Notes under the pieces: model-generated
Told to the model about the DNA's origin: nothing
Seen by the model: the letters and a program-made list of their open reading frames with translations, nothing else
The model's database searches: none
Position numbers and translations under genes: made by a program
Part shown: positions 26,653 through 34,868 of the stretch, in pieces
Layout: every line of letters starts with the position of its first letter
How positions within the stretch are numbered: position 1 is the first letter of the stretch
From: Marivirga tractuosa DSM 4126
GTDB lineage: Bacteria > Bacteroidota > Bacteroidia > Cytophagales > Cyclobacteriaceae
Reading direction: 5' to 3'
Assembly: GCF_000183425.1 (NCBI RefSeq)
Contig: NC_014759.1
Span: 1,364,001 to 1,428,000 of the forward strand
DNA: 64,000 nt

Positions 26653-27051
26653 TTATTTTCTTCTGGTTGTTGCTGAACCACTCGATTGTGGGGTGTTGGA
26701 GTTTTTTTTGATGTCGATATCTAATTCAGTCTTGGCTACATCAATCATCTTTTCAAAATAATCAATCTGTATCTGCTTCTGACCAACTGTTTGCTCTAAC
26801 TCCTTGATGCGTTGCTCCAAAGCTTTCAATTTTTCTGTACTACTGTCTTTCATCTCTACTATGCGTTGACCACGTTCATTATGGTTCGAGTATTTATAAA
26901 TCCATTTATAGATACTCTGATTAGAAATCTTGTGTATGCGCTCCAATTGGCTCACACTAAATTTACCACTTTCAAAATCATCGACAATAGATTTTTTAAA
27001 GCCTTCCGAATACTTACGGTACTTCTCAATTAATTTTACCTTCGCTTTCAT
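26653..27051 (-). CDS. IS3-family OrfA (HTH DNA-binding protein)
   Basis: 132 residues with a helix-turn-helix (about 12-55, SEGFKKSIVDDFESGKFSVS then IHKISNQSIYKWIYKY) and a leucine-rich coiled coil (about 70-105). Its C-terminal codons contain C-AAA-AAA-AAC at about 26705-26713 (minus strand), a slippery run for -1 frameshifting into OrfB. Confidence 0.92.
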   Translation of the reverse strand: MKAKVKLIEKYRKYSEGFKKSIVDDFESGKFSVSQLERIHKISNQSIYKWIYKYSNHNERGQRIVEMKDSSTEKLKALEQRIKELEQTVGQKQIQIDYFEKMIDVAKTELDIDIKKNSNTPQSSGSATTRRK

Positions 27052-27096
27052 ATATATTGACTTATATGGTCAACCTATACCAGAGACGTACAAGCT

Positions 27097-27131
27097 TCTG
27101 ACTTCCAACTTCCTACTTCACACTTCCAACA
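27097..27131. repeat. Short tandem degenerate repeat (ACTTCCx)
   Basis: The flank of the insertion sequence contains CTTCTGACTTCCAACTTCC and further copies of the ACTTCC/ACTTCA word at a spacing of seven or eight bases. It has no coding potential. Confidence 0.55.
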
Positions 27132-27159
27132 TAATATTTCAATTCTCACCTAAAAACCC

Positions 27160-27167
27160 TAATTTTG
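27160..27167 (+). promoter_or_regulatory. Promoter -7 box of the acyl-CoA reductase gene
   Basis: TAATTTTG matches TAnnTTTG exactly and lies 30 bases before the ATG at 27197. No good -33 TTTG was found at the usual spacing. Confidence 0.45.
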
Positions 27168-27196
27168 CATTTCAATTTTCAAACCCTTAGTGATTC

Positions 27197-28201
27197 ATGC
27201 ATTTACAGCAAAGATTAGATGCCTTTAAAAAATTAGGCACTCAATTAAGAACTCTCAATGAGCAGGAATTAGATGAGTGGTATTTTCGTGCCACAGCCCA
27301 TAATAATTGGTTCACCCGGGAAAATGTGGTGCATGCTGTAAAAGCCTTGGGAAATATGCTAGATGCCGATAAGTTAGAAAAATGGGTATCTGATTATGAT
27401 TTAGCTGAAAATAGCGATAAAAAAGTAGCAATTATAATGGCTGGAAACATCCCTCTCGTGGGCTTCCATGATTTTTTATCTGTACTTATTTCAGGACATA
27501 AGGTTTTGGGAAAATTGAGTTCTCAAGACCCTTACCTTTTAAAGGAAGTCGTCAAATTACTATTGGAAATTGAACCTGATTTTGAAAATAAAATCGAGCT
27601 GACTCAAGAAACTATCAGTGGCTTCGATGGCGTGATAGCTACAGGAAGTAATAATTCTGCAAGATATTTTGAGCAATATTTTGGCAAATACCCTAACATT
27701 ATACGAAAAAACAGAAGCTCAGTAGCCGTTTTAACAGGAAAGGAAACTGAAGAGGAAATCCAAGCTTTGGGTAAAGATATATTTCAATATTACGGTTTAG
27801 GATGCCGAAATGTAAGCAAACTTTTAGTACCAGAAGGATTTGATTTTTCTCCATTCATCAAGGTCTTAGAAGACTTTAAATGGGTGGCAGATCATCACAA
27901 ATGGGTAAATAATTACGATTACAATAAATCTATCTATTTAGTAAATGACGAACCTCATTTAGATTCTGGCTTTTTCCTGATGAAAGAGGATGAAGCATTG
28001 GTCTCTCCAATTTCAGTATTGTTTTATGAATTTTACAAGAGTGATGAGGAATTAGAAGAAAAGCTCTCAAAACAAAAAGAGCAAATCCAATGCGTAGTGC
28101 AACAGGGCGCTGAAATAGAACCAGGAAAAGCACAACAACCAGAGCTATGGGATTATGCGGATGGGGTGGATACTTTGCAATTTCTTTCAGAGTTAAATTA
28201 A
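27197..28201 (+). CDS. Acyl-CoA reductase (LuxC-like, aldehyde dehydrogenase superfamily)
   Basis: 334 residues matching the LuxC-type acyl-CoA reductase family widespread in Bacteroidota. Signatures are IIMAGNIPLVGFHDF (about 79-93), DGVIATGSNNSARYF and YYGLGCRNVSKLLVP with the probable catalytic Cys203. It should reduce acyl-CoA or acyl-ACP to aldehyde with NADPH, though no fatty-aldehyde partner genes are nearby. The short-chain fatty-acid transporter gene follows 60 bases downstream, which suggests a link to fatty-acid handling. This is a context inference. Confidence 0.85.
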   Translation: MHLQQRLDAFKKLGTQLRTLNEQELDEWYFRATAHNNWFTRENVVHAVKALGNMLDADKLEKWVSDYDLAENSDKKVAIIMAGNIPLVGFHDFLSVLISGHKVLGKLSSQDPYLLKEVVKLLLEIEPDFENKIELTQETISGFDGVIATGSNNSARYFEQYFGKYPNIIRKNRSSVAVLTGKETEEEIQALGKDIFQYYGLGCRNVSKLLVPEGFDFSPFIKVLEDFKWVADHHKWVNNYDYNKSIYLVNDEPHLDSGFFLMKEDEALVSPISVLFYEFYKSDEELEEKLSKQKEQIQCVVQQGAEIEPGKAQQPELWDYADGVDTLQFLSELN

Positions 28202-28261
28202 TTGAAGGCTACATTTTTGGACAATTAGATCTAGGCGTGTAATTTTCAAGAAAACTACTGA

Positions 28262-29602
28262 ATGTCTTTTTCCAAATCCTATATCAAGCTAGTCGAACGA
28301 TTTCTTCCTTCACCTTTTGTGATAGCAATTCTATTAAGCGGAATTACCTTTTTTCTTGCTTTGCTATTTACAGATCAAGAGGGGAATGTACTTAAGCAAT
28401 CGCAAAGCATTTTAGGTTATTGGCAAACAGGATTTTGGGAGTTATTGGCTTTTACCATGCAAATGGTACTCATTCTACTTTTAGGCCATACGCTTGCCCT
28501 GACGCCTTTCTTTTCCAGAATTATTCACAAAATTGCTTCTATTCCCAACAACACTGCACAGGCAGGATTTTTAATTAGTTTTTTCACCATTATCATGAGT
28601 TTTCTAAACTGGGGGCTATGCCTAGTTTTTGGTGCCATTCTCAGTAGAAGAATTGGAGAGAATTTCACTGCTCAAAACAAAGCCTTCAATTACGGAATAT
28701 TAGGGGCAGCAGGTTATTCCGGCATGATGGTTTGGCATGGTGGACTTTCAGCATCAGCACCATTGAAAGTGGCAGAAGCAAAGCATTTTTTAATAGATAA
28801 AGTAGGCATAATCAGTATTTCTGAAACACTATTTTCTACTATGAATATCGTTATCAGTTTTGTGCTTTTGATTGCTGTGCCAGCTTTGTTTTACCTAGTA
28901 GGAAAATATTTTAAATCAAACTCTGATTATCAATTAATACTAACTCATAAAGAAGAGAAAGTTGAAGAAATCCAACCAAATGACAGTGAAAATAAGACTT
29001 GGATAGCTTATGTATTAGGAGGAGTCATGCTCTTAAGTGCAATCCTGTTTGCAGTAGATAAATGGCAATCCAATCAGGCTTTTATAGATTTGAATTTTGT
29101 CAATTTCTTATTCCTTACTTTTGGGATTTTATTGCATGGCAGCCTATCAAAATTTATGGCAGCTGTGAATTCCGGTATTCAGGGCGTGAGTGGAATTGTG
29201 ATTCAGTTTCCTCTATATTCTGGTATTATGGGCATCATGAAATATTCAGGCTTAGTGATTTTAATATCGGATTTTTTTGTTTCCATTTCTACTTCAACTT
29301 CATTTCCTATTTTAACTTTTTTCAGTGCTGGTCTTGTAAACTTTTTTGTCCCTTCTGGTGGCGGACAATGGGCAGTTCAAGGCCCAATAGTAGTAGAAGC
29401 AGCACAAGCTTTAAACATTCCAATTCCCAAAATTGTGATGGCACTGTCTTATGGCGACCAGATTACCAATATGCTGCAGCCATTTTGGGCCTTGCCTCTA
29501 TTGGGGATAACACAATTGAAAGCTAAAGATATCCTGCCTTACAGTCTATTTGCTTTGATTTTAGGTAGTTTGATTTTTATTGGCGGCTTGTTGGTTTTTT
29601 AG
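28262..29602 (+). CDS. atoE: AtoE-type short-chain fatty acid transporter
   Basis: 446 residues with about 11-12 membrane helices. It has the AtoE family patterns LVERFLPSPFVIAILLSGIT, SFLNWGLCLVFGAIL and VNFFVPSGGGQWAVQGPIV. The family imports short-chain fatty acids such as acetoacetate or butyrate. Its stop (TAG at 29600-29602) overlaps by two bases the convergent stop of the RelE/ParE toxin gene (TAA on the minus strand at 29601-29599). Confidence 0.92.
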   Translation: MSFSKSYIKLVERFLPSPFVIAILLSGITFFLALLFTDQEGNVLKQSQSILGYWQTGFWELLAFTMQMVLILLLGHTLALTPFFSRIIHKIASIPNNTAQAGFLISFFTIIMSFLNWGLCLVFGAILSRRIGENFTAQNKAFNYGILGAAGYSGMMVWHGGLSASAPLKVAEAKHFLIDKVGIISISETLFSTMNIVISFVLLIAVPALFYLVGKYFKSNSDYQLILTHKEEKVEEIQPNDSENKTWIAYVLGGVMLLSAILFAVDKWQSNQAFIDLNFVNFLFLTFGILLHGSLSKFMAAVNSGIQGVSGIVIQFPLYSGIMGIMKYSGLVILISDFFVSISTSTSFPILTFFSAGLVNFFVPSGGGQWAVQGPIVVEAAQALNIPIPKIVMALSYGDQITNMLQPFWALPLLGITQLKAKDILPYSLFALILGSLIFIGGLLVF

Positions 29603-29898
29603 TTTTCTAATCTGTTAACTGGATTTTGGCGGTTATCCCAAAAAGATAAAATTTCAAGCTTATCTTTCTTTATTTCGTAAAAAATAAGATAAACTTTCTT
29701 TACTAGGACTCTCGAATTTTTATCAGTAGTCTTTCTACCAAGCATTTCATTGATAGAAAGTAATTCTAATAAGCTTTCTATTTCCTCTAATAGTTTTGAG
29801 CTATAATCTGTGTTTCCGTTTCTTTCATTGTAAAAATCTAATGTATCTTGAAGTTCATTCAAAGCATTTTTAGACCAGATTATTTCTTTTTTAGCCAT
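29599..29898 (-). CDS. RelE/ParE-family toxin
   Basis: 99 residues with the RelE/ParE fold pattern: an N-terminal strand KEIIWSKNALNELQDTLDFY, a central GRKT and a C-terminal strand pair LVKKVYLIFYEIKKDKLEIL ending FWDNRQNP. These toxins inhibit gyrase (ParE) or cleave ribosome-bound mRNA (RelE); the target cannot be told. Its start overlaps the end of the antitoxin gene by 19 bases, so it is translated after it. Its stop collides with that of the convergent transporter gene. Confidence 0.9.
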   Translation of the reverse strand: MAKKEIIWSKNALNELQDTLDFYNERNGNTDYSSKLLEEIESLLELLSINEMLGRKTTDKNSRVLVKKVYLIFYEIKKDKLEILSFWDNRQNPVNRLEN

Positions 29899-30116
29899 TC
29901 CTGCAATTCTGAAATTACTTTATGATTTTCCATGTATTCTCCATTATGGATATTTTTTCTACCCTTTTCAATTGAAGCCTTTTGTAGATCATTTAATTCA
30001 AAAACAGATTTGTCAGAGCTCTCAAAAATAGTTTGAAGTGCCTTTAAAAAATCTAAATCATTAGAGTCCCTTATTCGGGAAATAAGATTGTTCTTTATTT
30101 GAATAGCTTCATCCAT
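29880..30116 (-). CDS. Antitoxin of the RelE/ParE module
   Basis: 78 residues, upstream of and overlapping the toxin. The N-terminal helix (MDEAIQIKNNLISRIRDSND) and the C-terminal helix (ENHKVISELQEWLKKK) with a central ELNDLQKASIEKGRKNI segment are typical of the small Bacteroidota antitoxins that neutralise RelE/ParE toxins. No DNA-binding motif is obvious. Confidence 0.85.
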   Translation of the reverse strand: MDEAIQIKNNLISRIRDSNDLDFLKALQTIFESSDKSVFELNDLQKASIEKGRKNIHNGEYMENHKVISELQEWLKKK

Positions 30117-30217
30117 CTTAATTATATTTAGATACTAAATTTAGAAATAATATTTGATTCAAAATAGATACAAATAAAAAGTAGTTATAATTCCTGTCTT
30201 TCAAGAAAAAATATTCT

Positions 30218-30838
30218 TTAAATACTAGCACTCAAATGCCCCCTATCATTATACTTCACCAACTGAAACATATTCTTAGTTGCTCTAATATGATACAAAG
30301 CTAAATTCGAGTGCTCGAAAATATCCATATCAGAAAGGGGATAATTGAACAACTGAGCCAATAAAATTCTCATAGCTCTGCCATGCATGCAAATCAACAC
30401 TTTCCGCTCTTCCTGTTTACTCATAATGTATTTCATAGCATCCAACTGACGCATAGCCACCTGATCAGGAGACTCACCCCCTTCAACAGGCAAAGAAGTT
30501 TCACCTTGTTTCCATCTTTCCAACATGGCGTAATAATACTTATTCTCTTCAGGAGTGAATGGCTGCCCTTCACGAGTACCCCAACTGATTTCATTTAAGC
30601 CTGATAGTTTCTCATAAGACAGTCCTTTATCAATAAATCCTTGCACTGATTCTTGAGTTCTTTTCAAATTCGAGATATATAATTTATCAAAAGGAAAGCC
30701 TCCGTAAGCTTTAAAAAACTCCTCAGCCTGTTTTCTTCCATTGTCATTCAAAGAAGCATCAACGCCACTGCCCTGTACTATTCCTCTGAGATTGTAATCC
30801 GTTTGTCCGTGACGAACTATGTATATGTCTTTTACCAT
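30218..30838 (-). CDS. Histidine phosphatase (phosphoglycerate mutase-like) family protein
   Basis: 206 residues with the RHG motif at residues 9-11 (IYIVRHGQTDYN, His10 as the phosphohistidine) and a second catalytic His in LICMHGRAMRIL (about residue 152). SNLKRTQES gives the conserved Arg. The family includes cofactor-dependent phosphoglycerate mutase-like enzymes and many phosphatases; the substrate here is not predictable. It is divergent from the hotdog thioesterase gene. Confidence 0.9.
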   Translation of the reverse strand: MVKDIYIVRHGQTDYNLRGIVQGSGVDASLNDNGRKQAEEFFKAYGGFPFDKLYISNLKRTQESVQGFIDKGLSYEKLSGLNEISWGTREGQPFTPEENKYYYAMLERWKQGETSLPVEGGESPDQVAMRQLDAMKYIMSKQEERKVLICMHGRAMRILLAQLFNYPLSDMDIFEHSNLALYHIRATKNMFQLVKYNDRGHLSASI

Positions 30839-30942
30839 ATCAATTTTCCAAAATCAATCAATTTGTAGAAAAAATGTTCAAAATTGAATGTGAATCCGTA
30901 ATTTTCGGCTCGAAATTACAAAACAGAATCACTGCAAGTACT

Positions 30943-31368
30943 ATGGAAAGGAAATTTCTTCAAAAACCAAGTGTAGAAGAACTTAATAAATTAGGAATAA
31001 ACACCATCTCTGAAGTTTTAGGGATGAGTTTTACGGAAATTGGGGATAACTATTTGATCGCCAAAATGCCAGTTGATAAAAGAACCCATCAACCTTATGG
31101 TCTATTGCATGGTGGTGCATCTGTAGTCTTAGCTGAAACTTTGGGCAGTGTGGCTGCAATGTTAATGGTTGATCCAGAAAAATTCTATTGTGTAGGATTA
31201 GACATTAATGCCAATCACATTCGTGGAATTAAAGAAGGATGGGTTTATGGAAAAACTACACCTGTCCATATTGGGAGAACCACACAGGTTTGGCACATAG
31301 AAATTAAGAATGAACGTGAACAATTGATATGTGTAAGTCGTATTACAATGGCAGTAGTGAAGAAATAA
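30943..31368 (+). CDS. Hotdog-fold thioesterase (PaaI/DHNA-CoA hydrolase-like)
   Basis: 141 residues if started at the ATG at 30943; the frame is open back to 30874 but the added 23 residues look unlike the family. The catalytic motif LLHGGASVVLAETLGSVAAM is that of EntH/PaaI/MenI-type thioesterases, and the C-terminal strand CVSRITMAVVKK is typical. The next gene is an isochorismate synthase, so a role in menaquinone synthesis as 1,4-dihydroxy-2-naphthoyl-CoA hydrolase is the best guess. Confidence 0.82.
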   Translation: MERKFLQKPSVEELNKLGINTISEVLGMSFTEIGDNYLIAKMPVDKRTHQPYGLLHGGASVVLAETLGSVAAMLMVDPEKFYCVGLDINANHIRGIKEGWVYGKTTPVHIGRTTQVWHIEIKNEREQLICVSRITMAVVKK

Positions 31369-32591
31369 TTTTGGAAAAAGCAACTCAAAACATAATCAAT
31401 ATTCAGCCAACAGCTGAAGCACACCTTAATAAGTTCTTATCATTTGCGCAACAGTACAATGCAGCGCTTGCTATATACAGATTACCAAATGATTCGAAAT
31501 TACAAATTCTTTGTGATCTCTCTGGAGGTCAGTATATAGAGGATTTTAACTTAGAAGACTTATCCTCTGGTTTTTTGCTGCACCCTTTTCAAACAAGCAG
31601 TGATAGAATCGTGCATTTTGATGCAGAGATTTTAGGTGAAATCGATCTAGAAGACAAAGCTCCTTCAAATGACCTAACTGAGTCTTTCGATTGGAAGAAG
31701 ATTCCAAGTGACAGTATTCAAGAGAAAATAGAAAATTCCAATTCTTCATTTGATTTTACCCATTTAAAAAACTATCCTCAGCTTAGCTCTACTTTAGCTT
31801 CCGATTATATCGATATGGTGGAGAAAGGAATTCAACTCATCAAGAGTGAAGAGTTTTACAAAGTGGTGCCTTCCAAAATCAAAAACATTCGAAGTAATAA
31901 TGATATAAATTTAGGCCAGGCTTTTGTTAAGGCTTGTGAAAAGTATCCTAACGCATTTGTCAATTTAACTTATTCTTCAAAAACAGGATTATGGTTTGGC
32001 GCAAGTCCTGAAACTTTAATTGAAGATAAAAAAGGAGAATATTTCAAAACCATGGCTTTGGCAGGAACACAAGCCAAGTCTGAAAAAAGTATAGCTGAAA
32101 CTACTTGGACACAGAAAGAAATTGAGGAACAAGCATACATCTCACGTTATATAATCAATTGCTTTAAGAAAATAAGGTTGAGGGAATTTGATGAAATCGG
32201 TCCTAAGACTATTCATGCTGGTAATCTACTGCATTTAAAAACTACTTTCAAAGTCCATACAGAATCTGTTAATTTCCCAGAATTGGGTTCAGTTATGTTA
32301 AAGCTATTGCATCCTACCTCTGCTGTTTGTGGAATGCCCAAAGAACCAGCTTTAAATTTCCTCTCAAAGGAAGAAAAACACAGCCGAGGGTACTTTAGTG
32401 GTTTCATGGGCCCTGTCCATCTAGATGGATTAAGCCATTTATTTGTAAATCTACGATGCTGTCAAATCAGTAACCAGTCAGTTGTCTTTTATGCAGGTGC
32501 TGGAATCACAGAAGATTCAAAAGCAGAGAAAGAATGGGAAGAAACTGAGATGAAATGTAAAGTTTTGTCGAACATAATTTTCGGAATATAG
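31329..32591 (+). CDS. menF: Isochorismate synthase (chorismate-binding family)
   Basis: 420 residues in the longest reading. The chorismate-binding domain occupies about 150-415 with the usual motifs: FYKVVPSKIKNIR, LTYSSKTGLWFGASPETL, MALAGTQ, the metal-binding VCGMPKEPAL, YFSGFMGPV and KAEKEWEETEMKCKVL. It would convert chorismate to isochorismate, the first step of menaquinone synthesis, fitting the upstream thioesterase. The ATG at 31329 lies inside the thioesterase gene (40-base overlap). An in-frame TTG at 31371, two bases after the thioesterase stop, is a plausible true start. Confidence 0.9.
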   Translation: MCKSYYNGSSEEIILEKATQNIINIQPTAEAHLNKFLSFAQQYNAALAIYRLPNDSKLQILCDLSGGQYIEDFNLEDLSSGFLLHPFQTSSDRIVHFDAEILGEIDLEDKAPSNDLTESFDWKKIPSDSIQEKIENSNSSFDFTHLKNYPQLSSTLASDYIDMVEKGIQLIKSEEFYKVVPSKIKNIRSNNDINLGQAFVKACEKYPNAFVNLTYSSKTGLWFGASPETLIEDKKGEYFKTMALAGTQAKSEKSIAETTWTQKEIEEQAYISRYIINCFKKIRLREFDEIGPKTIHAGNLLHLKTTFKVHTESVNFPELGSVMLKLLHPTSAVCGMPKEPALNFLSKEEKHSRGYFSGFMGPVHLDGLSHLFVNLRCCQISNQSVVFYAGAGITEDSKAEKEWEETEMKCKVLSNIIFGI

Positions 32592-32602
32592 AATTTAATC
32601 CT

Positions 32603-32610
32603 TACTTTTG
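32603..32610 (+). promoter_or_regulatory. Promoter -7 box of the MarR gene
   Basis: TACTTTTG matches TAnnTTTG exactly and lies 43 bases before the ATG at 32653. It falls just after the stop of the menF gene. The -33 region is poor. Confidence 0.5.
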
Positions 32611-32615
32611 ATGAG

Positions 32616-32645
32616 TTAATCGAAGATTAATTAACATTAATCGAA
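32616..32645 (+). promoter_or_regulatory. Probable MarR operator (palindrome plus direct repeat)
   Basis: TTAATC-GAA-GATTAA at 32616-32630 is a perfect six-base inverted repeat with a three-base spacer, and TTAATCGAA recurs at 32637-32645, 21 bases on (two helical turns). It sits at the predicted transcription start, just after the -7 box, which is where a MarR repressor would block its own gene. Inferred. Confidence 0.6.
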
Positions 32646-32652
32646 CAAAGGA

Positions 32653-33108
32653 ATGAAGAGCGGGACTGAAAACAATAATCCAAATCCATTAATAGGTCAA
32701 ACATTTTCTATACTACTGAACTGCCAACAGAAATTGTCCTACAGTATCTCTAAGGAAATGAAGACATTTGGCATTACACGTCAGCAATACGAAGTGCTTG
32801 CGATCCTGAATGAGAATTCATCTAAACCAATGAATCTGAACAAGGTGAAAAGTTATTTACGAGAAAATGTGCCAGACATATCCCGTATAGTACAGAGATT
32901 AGTAGAAAAAAGACTGATCAATAGATCACGTCAAGCAGATGATAAAAGAAACTCTGCCATTTCGATCAATAAAGAGGGAATAAGCCTTATTGAAAAAATT
33001 GAACCTATTCTAAAGAAAAAAATGGATGATTTTTTTGGTGTTTTAACGTTAGACGAACTAGCTGAACTCTCTAGGATTATCTCAAAAGTAAACCAAAACA
33101 AAGGCTAA
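32653..33108 (+). CDS. MarR-family transcriptional regulator
   Basis: 151 residues with the winged helix-turn-helix of the MarR family: FGITRQQYEVLAIL, an HTH in NLNKVKSYLRENVPDISRIV, and the wing DDKRNSAISINKEG. It is probably a dimeric repressor responding to a small ligand or oxidant. The gene is preceded by a palindrome that may be its operator. It sits between menF and an exonuclease gene on the same strand, with no obvious functional partner. Confidence 0.92.
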   Translation: MKSGTENNNPNPLIGQTFSILLNCQQKLSYSISKEMKTFGITRQQYEVLAILNENSSKPMNLNKVKSYLRENVPDISRIVQRLVEKRLINRSRQADDKRNSAISINKEGISLIEKIEPILKKKMDDFFGVLTLDELAELSRIISKVNQNKG

Positions 33109-33127
33109 TTATTAAAGTTAGTCATAC

Positions 33128-34132
33128 ATGCATTCTCTTCTTAAATTTACAGATAATGGAATATATTGCCCTGAAGGTGAATTTTACATTGATCCTTGGC
33201 GACCCGTTAAAAAAGCCTTAATCACACACGCTCATGCAGATCATTCTCGTCCAGGTCATCAGCATTATTTAGCTCATCTCCATTCCGAAACCATTATGCG
33301 ACAACGGTTAGGAGTAAATATTCAGATTGAAACCATAAACTACGATGAAAGCATAAACATAAACGGAGTAAAAGTGAGCTTTCATCCTGCAGGGCACATT
33401 CCGGGTTCAGCACAAATTAGAATAGAATATAAAGGAAAAATAGCAGTCGTTTCTGGGGATTATAAATTAGAAGATGACGGCTTATCCACTCCTTTTGAAT
33501 CCATTAATTGCCATGAATTTGTAACCGAAACCACCTTTGGTTTGCCTATTTACCAGTGGAAACCACAGTCCGAAACATTTAATGAAATCAACCATTGGTG
33601 GAAGAAGAATAAAGCAGATGGAAAAACTTCTGTGATTTTTGCCTATGCCTTAGGAAAAGCCCAAAGAATCATGAAAAATGTAGATACCAATATTGGCAAG
33701 ATTTATACTCATGGAGCTGTAGAAAGTGCAACTGAAGCATTAAGAAAAACAGGCTTAGATTTACCTGAGACCACAAAAATCACCAATGATATTCCTAAGA
33801 AGGAGTATCAGGGAAATTTAGTCATTGCCACACCTGCTTCAATTGGTACAACTTGGATGAAAAAATTAGCACCTTACAGTACTGGAATTGCCTCTGGCTG
33901 GATGATGCTAAGAGGAACCAGAAGAAGAAAAGCAGCAGACCGTGGCTTTGTGCTTTCCGATCATGCCGATTGGAATGGTCTCTTGGAAGCTGTGAAATTA
34001 TCCGAAGCGGAAACTATTTATTCCACCCATGGCTATTCTAATGTATTTACGAAATACTTGCAGGAACAAGGCTTAAATGCTATCAGCTTAGATACCCAAT
34101 TTGAGGGTGAGAGTTTGGATAGTGAGTTGTGA
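33128..34132 (+). CDS. MBL-fold DNA exonuclease (ligase-associated type)
   Basis: 334 residues with a metallo-beta-lactamase fold. The metal site is HAHADH (His34, His36, Asp38, His39), with further ligands in PAGHIPGSAQI and VSGDYKLEDDG, and VLSDHADW near the end. FVTETTFGLPIYQW and GWMMLRGTRRRKAADRGF are typical of the ligase-associated DNA exonuclease family. That family is usually next to an ATP-dependent DNA ligase and an Lhr-type helicase; neither is seen in this window. Confidence 0.9.
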   Translation: MHSLLKFTDNGIYCPEGEFYIDPWRPVKKALITHAHADHSRPGHQHYLAHLHSETIMRQRLGVNIQIETINYDESININGVKVSFHPAGHIPGSAQIRIEYKGKIAVVSGDYKLEDDGLSTPFESINCHEFVTETTFGLPIYQWKPQSETFNEINHWWKKNKADGKTSVIFAYALGKAQRIMKNVDTNIGKIYTHGAVESATEALRKTGLDLPETTKITNDIPKKEYQGNLVIATPASIGTTWMKKLAPYSTGIASGWMMLRGTRRRKAADRGFVLSDHADWNGLLEAVKLSEAETIYSTHGYSNVFTKYLQEQGLNAISLDTQFEGESLDSEL

Positions 34133-34216
34133 AGTTTGTAATAATTTACTTTGAGCATACCTAATGCTTTTCTAGTTTCGTTCTTAAGTCTACAAACTTT
34201 TAACCAACTTTCATAA

Positions 34217-34807
34217 ATGAAAAAACACCTAGTCCTCACCATTTCTGTTTTATTCATTGTTTCAATTCCTTCTTATTCCCAGAATCAATCTAAAACTGAT
34301 TTAAAAAAAGAAGCAAAAACTATAGAGGACCTCACAATCCAATCACTGAAACTAAGGCAACAAGTAAATCCTGAAATGAAAAATCAAGAATTGATCAATG
34401 AAATAAAAATCCTTGATTCAACCTTGCTAAATAAAGTGACTCTATTTTTGAATGAATATGGCTGGAAAAGCAAAAAAGAAATAGGGGAACTTGCTAATAT
34501 GGGCTTGTTCTTAGCTATTCAGCACTCCTCAACAGAAGAAATGGAAAGTTTTAAAGAAATAATAGAACAAGCCTACCACAATAATAAAATTGAAAAAAGT
34601 AAATACGCACTTTATAGGGATAGACTTAGAGTCAGAAATGATTTGCCACAAATTTATGGGACGCAATATTACTTTGATGAAGAATCTTCTTCTTTCCGAT
34701 TTAATAAAATTGAAGATTTTGAAAATATAAATAAAAGACGAAGAAAAATGGGATTACCTAAAATTGAAAAGTATGCAAAGCAAAATAATATTGCTTTGCA
34801 TCAGTAA
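34217..34807 (+). CDS. Secreted DUF6624-like protein
   Basis: 196 residues with a signal peptide (about 1-21, ending SYSQ) and a helical body. MGLFLAIQHSS followed by a helix, KIEKSKYALYRDRLRVRNDL and QIYGTQYYF match the DUF6624-type pattern seen in many Bacteroidota secreted proteins. The C-terminal NKRRRKMGLPKIEKY is also shared. The function is unknown. Confidence 0.72.
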   Translation: MKKHLVLTISVLFIVSIPSYSQNQSKTDLKKEAKTIEDLTIQSLKLRQQVNPEMKNQELINEIKILDSTLLNKVTLFLNEYGWKSKKEIGELANMGLFLAIQHSSTEEMESFKEIIEQAYHNNKIEKSKYALYRDRLRVRNDLPQIYGTQYYFDEESSSFRFNKIEDFENINKRRRKMGLPKIEKYAKQNNIALHQ

Positions 34808-34868
34808 ATTCAAGTAAAAACAGAAAATCAAGCACTTAGCTTCCTTATCTATTCTTAAATCTTAAAAT

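Larger units (their letters stand above)
25789..27082 (-). mobile_element. IS3-family insertion sequence
   Basis: About 1.29 kb with OrfA and OrfB on the minus strand. Imperfect terminal inverted repeats are proposed as CTG......GTTGACC around 25788-25803 and its inverse at 27068-27083, sharing a seven-base core GTTGACC. Ends were placed from these repeats and the usual TG...CA termini. No convincing target-site duplication is visible in the flanking five or six bases, so the exact ends are uncertain. Both open frames look intact, so the element may be active. Confidence 0.78.

Noticed and set aside
25781..27090. Target-site duplication of the IS3 element
   Set aside because: The flanks next to the proposed ends (TTCCC and GAGAC) do not match, so no duplication is claimed and the ends are left approximate.
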